Part shown: positions 59,074 through 64,000 of the stretch, one piece after another
How positions within the stretch are numbered: position 1 is the first letter of the stretch
Layout of the letters: each line of letters opens with the position of its first letter
DNA from: Diphasiastrum complanatum
Lineage: Eukaryota > Streptophyta > Lycopodiopsida > Lycopodiales > Lycopodiaceae
DNA length: 64,000 nucleotides
Direction: 5' to 3'
NCBI GenBank assembly: GCA_029204225.1
Contig: CM055108.1
Location: forward strand, 13,701,955-13,765,954
Program-made: the position numbers and the translations under genes
Notes under the pieces: generated by a model
What the model saw: only the letters and a program-made list of their open reading frames with translations
What the model was told of the DNA's origin: nothing
The model's database searches: none

Positions 59074-60823
59074 CTAAACACATAATAAGGCAGCACAATG
59101 AGCCTTCGGCAGGCTGCGAATAAACTGCTTCCCAGTAATCAACTGGAAGTCTCCCTGAGAATCAATGCCCACAAGTGAGTGTGCAACTGCATCATATACA
59201 AATGTCAATGTCTGCTGTGTCAAGTCCAGTGTAACGGCTCCAAGAGATGCAAACCAATCAGCACCAAGGATAAGATCATAGTGCTCCATAGGGATAATGT
59301 AAAGATCTGCCTGTCCAGAGAAATCTCCAATGCGGTATGGTAAACGCTGAAACATCTGTGAACTAGGAAAAGAATGAGAACTGGCAACGTCAACTGTGAG
59401 AGGCTGGGAAGCAGAAACAGGTGAAGCACGAATCCGACTAGTGATAGCTAATAAAAGAATGAGTGCTACCAGTATCAACTAAAGTAATATACTCTCGACC
59501 TGTAATACGCACACGTAACCGAATGGAACGAGGACCAGGATGCCCTTTCCAAGTAGCATAGGCAAGCTGATCATGGCAAGTAGCAGGAAGTAAATCAGGG
59601 GAAGTCTTAGAGGATAAGTCAGGCTCATCAAAAATATGAATGTAGATATCGGAATCATCTGGGGTAGTGCCCTCATGGTAAAAAACAGCAATAGTAGTAG
59701 GGAGAGGCTGGCGGCAATCACGGGCAAGATGGTGAGGACTCTTACAACGAAAGCAAAGACGCTTCTGCTGAAGATCAACGAACTCTACAGATGTGTAACG
59801 TCGGACAAAAGCAGTTCGAGGAGTCGGAGGACGAGGAGGCGAAGGGGCAATGGAGAGAGCTGGAACAGAAGGGGCCGGTGTAGGGGTGAACGTAGCTGGA
59901 AAAGATGAAACAAAAGGATGGGGTCGAGAGAAGCAGGAAGGAAGGGTGTCAGAGTACTTATGCTGTAAAACACTAGCAAGAGACATCGCCTCAACAAGTG
60001 TGGTAGGACGGAAGGAAGAAACATCATAACGTAAAGCACCACGAAGCCCAGTAATGTAACGAGAAATAAGCTCAGTGGGCTGTAGATCTGTGAAAAGATA
60101 AGAAAGCTCCATAAACTGATCTGTATAAGAAGCAAGATCACTGGTCTGAGTGAGACTACGAAATGTCTCACGTTGGCGATCAAGCCACTGAGGATCAATC
60201 ATAGCATGGCAGAGGTCACGGCGAAAAGTATGCCATACATGGAGCCCTTCTCGATCAGGATCAACTCTATAAACTCGCCACCACGTGGCGGCACGTCCAT
60301 CTAAATGTAAAGCAGCCAACTGGATCTTCTGAGGATCAGTCTTGGGGTAAATTTGAAAATATGTGTCAAGCTTAGCAAACCAATTCTCTAATAAGTTCAT
60401 GTCGGAGGAACCGGAATAGGTAGCAAGTTGTACCCTATCACGAAAGTCTCGAGCAAAGTGTGGCTCAGAAAGGGGGGGACGAGGAAAGAAACCAGGAGGT
60501 GGATTAGATGGAATGAACGGTCCACCACCAGGCTGACTAGCAGAAGAAGATGGAAATCCAAATGGAGGGGGAGTCCCAAATGTAGGAAAAACAGGAGCTT
60601 TACCAGGACCATGAGGCTGTAAAGAATCAATCTGTGACAGCATAGTAGCAAAGCCGGTCATAACTGAATCGAAGCGAAGAACAAGGCCAGAAAGGGTCTC
60701 ATCCATGCGACGAAACTGATCGGATAAGGTTTCTTGAGTAGTCTCACTCGGGGTAGGTAAATGTGCCATAATGATAGTGGAAGGAATAGACGAAAACTTG
60801 AGAGAGCGGACTCTTGTCGTCAC
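59074..60823 (-). CDS. Gag-protease polyprotein of family A
   Basis: A 461-codon frame (60823-59438) plus its frameshifted continuation (about 59450-59074). A likely alternative start is MAHLPTPSETTQETLSDQFR at 60769. Domains: N-terminal helix; Pro/Phe-rich segment; capsid with ENWFAKLDTYFQIYPKTDPQ, LDGRAATWWRVYR and SYTDQFMELSYLFTDL; CCHC knuckle CFRCKSPHHLARDC (residues ~360-373); protease active site LVDTGSTHSFIS at the frame end. After a one-base shift the protease body continues with SSHSFPSSQMFQRLPYRIGD and LGADWFASLG. Gag is intact and probably still translatable; protease is split by the frameshift. Confidence 0.9.
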
Positions 60824-61438
60824 CCCAAATTAGCCTATTACAACCAATATTATCACAACTGAAAAAAAACAGACAACAATGAACAATGGAGAAGTTGTAA
60901 AAATGCGCTGGACAGCCAGGAATACAATGTGAATTTGAAAGAGTAAACGGAGTCAGAATTCTTGAAAATGTGGTGGAGAATGAGCGCACGACAGCCTTTT
61001 GATGACCTGTAAAAGATGGCTGGAATTGGGAAAAAAAAAAACAAGGCAAAAGTGACAAGTTGGGAGTGCTGAGGCAGCGATTTACAGGTTGAAGAATTTT
61101 AGCTGTTTGGAATAGCAAATGATGTCAGAATTGGGTAGTTTTTGGATGAGGATTGGTGCTGGACAGTCAGGGAACTAACTGTGAAAGATGGCTACAAACT
61201 GGAAAAATATCTGACGAAAGTGATAGGTCGAAAGGTAGGGACAGCGATGGAAAGGAAGAGGAGGAGCGCTGGGCAACAAAGAAAAGAGGGGACAAAACAG
61301 GGGGAACGCTGGGGAGGAAGGAGTGGAAGGAGCAGCAATGGAACAGGGCTATCAAAATGGTAATGGAGCTGTAGGAACAACGGTGGAGGAGCAAGGCAAG
61401 GCAGCAAAGGAAAAATTCCAAATTGTGCTCAGAAAAGT
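60824..61438 (-). other. Leader between primer site and gag of family A
   Basis: About 600 bp of untranslated leader, purine-rich on the forward strand. Open frames here are composition shadows. A packaging signal may be present but cannot be identified by eye. Confidence 0.6.
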
Positions 61439-61450
61439 GCTCTGATACCA
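61439..61450 (-). other. Primer-binding site for initiator Met-tRNA
   Basis: The reverse strand reads TGGTATCAGAGC, with no gap from the LTR end TAACT. Confidence 0.93.
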
Positions 61451-61868
61451 AGTTACGAATAGAGCCACAGCTGATCTATCATTAAGCTATAAAAGCATCA
61501 CATAAGCAAGACTTAACCCTAGAAAGCAGGAAAGAGAGAGATTAAGGAGGCTAAAGAGAGAGATCAATATCATCAGCTGAATGACAAATGACACAGTTCC
61601 CCTAATTATAGCCAAGAGGAAGCCCTAAAAGGAAGCTTCCAGTGGCTAGGGCCCAACTGGGAGGGATAATAGTGCACCCTCCAAAAAGGCCCCCACTCTC
61701 CAGTAATATGTCCAAATGGCCTAATAATGAATAATAAGGCCAAAGGCCGACCATATAGTCTGAATGTCACTAATGAATAAAAAAGGGCCCAAGGCCTGCT
61801 TATGCATAAAGTAGAATAGCTGTAAATGTAAATGGACGCGGCGAATGTAATGAGCCGAGTCCATAACT
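61451..61868 (-). repeat. 5' LTR of the nested family-A element
   Basis: 418 bp. The extra 22 bp near 61546-61567 looks like a duplication of the adjacent agagagagat word with an intervening taaggaggct stretch. Ends AGTTA/TAACT as in the other LTR. Confidence 0.93.
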
Positions 61869-61873
61869 GCTCA
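61869..61873 (+). other. Right target-site duplication GCTCA
   Basis: Matches 57339-57343. The host integrase frame resumes here. Confidence 0.88.
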
Positions 61874-62430
61874 ACTGTTTGTTGAGAAGCTTTTTCGACT
61901 GTACGGGCTGCCTTGTGATATTGTCAATGACCGTGACCCAAAATTCACTAGAAATTTTTGGCAAGCAGTATTTGAAAAGTTGGAGACAACTTTAAGTTTG
62001 AGTTCTACAGATCATTCGAAATCAGACGGTCAAACGGAAAGGACCAATCAGACGATGGAGGATATGCTTTGAGCATATGTGGGCCATCGACAGTCTGATT
62101 GGGAACAATACCTTCCACTGGTGGAATTTGCATATTAAAGTGCAAAACATTCAGCGACCGGATTCAGCCCTTTCATGTTTATGTATGGTTTTCAACCTCG
62201 ATCACCAATTAGTGTTGGCATGAAAAACCTACGGGTGCAAGCCACAGCTGATTTCCTTGCGGATATGCAAGAAATGTTATAGCTGGCTAAGATAGCATAA
62301 GAAGTGCCCAGGACAGGGCAAGGCACTATGCTGATCTATCTCAGAAGTAGAAGGTATTCATGGTCAACGACTGGGTGTTTTTGAGAGTCCCTAGTCACTC
62401 TAGGGGCTTGAAACTATTAAGTGTGCAAAG
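61869..62430 (+). pseudogene. Gypsy integrase, right half of the host element
   Basis: Resumes LFVEKLFRLYGLPCDIVNDR with the second catalytic Asp (DRDPKFT), then STDHSKSDGQTERTNQTMED with the catalytic Glu, then SATGFSPFMFMYGFQPRSP. Stops near 62070, 62135 and 62280 disrupt it. Together with 56850-57343 this is one integrase split by the nested insertion. Confidence 0.88.
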
Positions 62431-62760
62431 TTGGCGCCTAGGTATTGCGGTCCTTTTAAGGCTATCCAAGTGATTAACAAGGTCGCATACAAACTAGACC
62501 TTCCAGCTAACGTTGGAATTCATCCTGTTTTCCACGTTAGTAAGTTGAAACCCTCATTGGGGGTTGGGGAGACCCTGGTCCCTATGGAAGATCTAGTGGA
62601 ACTTCTTTGTGATGAGTCCGTGAGTGGACCACCTAAACCCGAGGCGATTGTTAATAGTCGGCAGAGAACTCTACGAAGTAGAGTGCTTTGGAAATTTTTA
62701 GTCAGGTGGAGGGGCAAATCAAAAGAGGAGGATACCTGGAAAAATAAGGTTGATCTCTAG
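62431..62760 (+). pseudogene. Integrase GPY/F module and chromodomain-like tail
   Basis: APRYCGPFKAIQVINKVAYK and LDLPANVGIHPVFHVSKLKP form the integrase C-terminal module. PEAIVNSRQRTLRSRVLWKF and LVRWRGKSKEEDTWKNKVDL resemble a chromodomain with the LVRW and EDTW positions retained. The stop is at 62758, 43 bp before the polypurine tract. Confidence 0.85.
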
Positions 62761-62802
62761 AAGAATTTTCCAAATTTTTTCCTACAAGGAGAAATTTAAG
62801 TT

Positions 62803-62815
62803 TAGGGGGAAGGAA
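62803..62815 (+). other. Polypurine tract of the host element
   Basis: taggggga followed by aggaa, directly before TGTTACAT, the start of the 3' LTR. Confidence 0.8.
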
Positions 62816-63290
62816 TGTTACATACCTATGTAACTAGCAGTACTTCAGACCCCTAATAGTCCATTTAGTGTTAGGGGCTAAATGGCCAGGTACCCTTAGG
62901 ATTAAGGATATGTGTCCTTGGATAAGGGTAGGCAAGTGACTATATCTTAGTTGGAGGTATGCAGTCACGTGACCTTTGGATAAGGGATACCCTTAGTATT
63001 AAGGATAGGTACCTTAGATTAAGGTACTAGTGTCCTTGGTTAAGGACAAATAGGTGTCTATGCCTTGGATGGAGGTATGGAACCTACAGAGGTGTTAGAA
63101 AGTCATTGGATGACTATTTTTCTAAACCTTGGGCCTCAACCTTGAACCATATCACTTTATTGTTCTAGGACCAAAGTAGACTTGCACAACTTGGGCTCCA
63201 TTTATTTCTTTGCAGCATTTGCACGTAATAGGGATCTTCCCGCAATTGGCGAGGGCTGGCGACGTAACTCCTAATTGATTCCAGAGTTTT
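62816..63290 (+). mobile_element. 3' LTR of the host gypsy element (right end approximate)
   Basis: Begins TGTTACATACC after the polypurine tract. It contains a cluster of six small imperfect palindromes of the form CCTTrg(n)TAAGG between 62893 and 63046. No 5' copy was found for comparison, so the right limit is set only by the coiled-coil reading frame that follows. Confidence 0.55.
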
Positions 63291-63317
63291 CTCAAAAACT
63301 GTGAGTCTCCATACCGG

Positions 63318-63980
63318 CTACTCTCCCAAAGTAGGTATTTTGTCCAACTCTTTGTCGGCCTCGATCTCGGAGGTCTTAAACTTTAGAATCCATCCACCAC
63401 GTGAGGACTCATGCGGATGTTGCTTTAAGAAGGCCTGGATCTGGTCCTCGATGCTGATGGGCCTTCTAAATAGAGGTGTTGTCCTTGATGAAGATAGACC
63501 CGCTTGTACTGCCGGTATGGTTGGCGGTTGGTCTGCTATATCTGGAGCTCCCCCCTGGTCCATGTTCGAATCAACCCCTATATCCATTGGTACGGCTTCT
63601 TGGCGCGGAGGGGAGAATTGCGGCATGACCGGTACGAGGATTTGTGGTCTGGCTTCCAACACTCGAGCGACTATTTTTTCATAGGCGGTGATGGTCTCTT
63701 TAGCCTTTGCCAACTCGGTTGAAGCTGCTCCTTTGAACCTGTCAAAGCGGCCTTGAAATCTTTGAAGGGCCACTTTGTATGTCTCCACTTTTTTGAACAA
63801 ATACGCAATCTCTGTCGGTGTGACCGGATGATCTGGTATTTGTGTTTGAAGATACGCATCACCCTCAAGGGTGGTCGCATCCAATTCATCTTGAAGCCAC
63901 GTGCGATCGTGTTCAGCCATCTGTAACTGCCCCTTCAGCAGCTGCACCTGTTGCTTTGCATCCTGCACGACCTTATCCAC
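63318..63980 (-). CDS. Unrecognised coiled-coil protein, probably mobile-element derived
   Basis: A 220-codon reverse-strand frame whose true start may lie beyond the window edge. Residues 1-30 (VVQDAKQQVQLLKGQLQMAE) and 70-115 (FKKVETYKVALQRFQGRFDR, ELAKAKETITAYEKIVARVL) are long predicted helices. They are followed by a Pro-rich linker with PVMPQFSPPRQEAVPMDIGV and a C-terminal IEDQIQAFLKQHPHESSRGG segment. A mutated second copy lies at 11690-12236 on the same strand, so the gene is repetitive. No zinc knuckle or enzyme motif is visible. A gag-like structural protein is possible, but I do not recognise the family. Confidence 0.45.
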   Translation of the reverse strand: MDKVVQDAKQQVQLLKGQLQMAEHDRTWLQDELDATTLEGDAYLQTQIPDHPVTPTEIAYLFKKVETYKVALQRFQGRFDRFKGAASTELAKAKETITAYEKIVARVLEARPQILVPVMPQFSPPRQEAVPMDIGVDSNMDQGGAPDIADQPPTIPAVQAGLSSSRTTPLFRRPISIEDQIQAFLKQHPHESSRGGWILKFKTSEIEADKELDKIPTLGE

Positions 63981-64000
63981 CTGATCATGTGCGATTGTCA

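Larger units (their letters stand above)
57344..61868 (-). mobile_element. Chromovirus family A, structurally complete but internally deleted
   Basis: A 4525-bp reverse-strand element. On that strand: 5' LTR 61868-61451, primer site 61450-61439 abutting it, gag-protease 60823-59074, RT start 59025-58730, then integrase 58715-58200, chromodomain 58172-57786, polypurine tract 57748-57740 and 3' LTR 57739-57344. GCTCA flanks it as a target duplication. Most of RT, all RNase H and the integrase N-terminal half are deleted, so the copy must have moved with enzymes from relatives. About a dozen LTR differences plus one 22-bp indel suggest a moderately young insertion. The LTR ends are AGTTA/TAACT, not TG/CA. 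Confidence 0.93.
54768..63290 (+). mobile_element. Ty3/gypsy chromovirus interrupted by a younger element
   Basis: A forward element with gag (54768-55640), RT (55750-56160), RNase H (56163-56770), integrase (56850-57343, resuming at 61874-62760), a chromodomain-like end, a polypurine tract (62803-62815) and the start of a 3' LTR (62816). Protease and the N-terminal RT are deleted between 55660 and 55740. A 4525-bp element fills 57344-61868 with a 5-bp target duplication. Many stops and frameshifts make it inactive. The 5' LTR and primer site were not found. The right end is approximate. Confidence 0.88.

Noticed and set aside
59636-61374. Forward-strand Arg/Lys-rich frames opposite family-A gag and leader
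   Set aside because: Antisense shadows of the reverse-strand element with no recognisable protein features.

Overview
The window looks like repeat-dense nuclear DNA of a flowering plant. It holds many broken Ty1/copia and Ty3/gypsy (chromovirus) retrotransposons in both orientations, initiator-Met-tRNA primer sites, very long GA/CT microsatellites, AT-rich spacers with GT-AG introns, and one intact plant-type RING-finger gene. I cannot name the species. No rRNA gene, bona fide tRNA gene, CRISPR array or prokaryotic operon is visible.

Layout. 1-1390: reverse-strand gag-protease relic of a chromovirus family (family A). 2.1-3.0 kb and 3.8-5.0 kb: gag fragments, the second with a primer site and probable LTR. 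7.1-9.7 kb: reverse-strand RT-associated, RNase H and integrase pieces, with an array of TTCGCGAA palindromes. 9.7-11.7 kb: forward family-A gag-protease-RT with both RT catalytic Asp residues changed. 11.7-12.25 kb: relic of an unrecognised coiled-coil protein, whose better copy is at the right edge (63.3-64 kb). 12.5 kb: a 190-bp CT tract. 13.6-17.4 kb: reverse-strand copia relic. 18.5-20.1 kb: an inverted and direct repeat cluster, then a copia RT relic. 22.2-24.24 kb: the only intact host gene, a 677-residue RING protein on the reverse strand. 26.9-27.7 kb: a G-box cluster and tandem repeats. 31.9-32.4 kb: broken 2-oxoglutarate dioxygenase gene with one intron. 34.2-36.9 kb: copia gag-pol. 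36.9-41.1 kb: more copia gag, LTR and RT fragments. 43.19-48.93 kb: LTR element with ~1-kb LTRs and gag but no recognisable pol. 49.2-51.0 kb: multi-exon Ulp1-like protease gene or relic joined to a histone H3 snippet and a copia integrase. 54.8-63 kb: forward chromovirus whose integrase is split by a complete but internally deleted family-A element (57344-61868).

Working relationships. Nearly everything is mobile-element debris. The best-defined structure is the nested pair: a family-A element with LTR ends AGTTA...TAACT, a primer site, a polypurine tract and the 5-bp target duplication GCTCA sits inside the integrase of the older element. The RING gene probably encodes a ubiquitin ligase and is the main candidate for host function. 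The dioxygenase remnant, the Ulp1-like locus and the H3 snippet suggest gene fragments trapped among transposons.

No coherent new defence or metabolic system is evident. The most novel items are the non-canonical LTR termini, the gag-only element, the duplicated coiled-coil family, the Ulp1/H3/copia chimera and several unexplained repeat structures.
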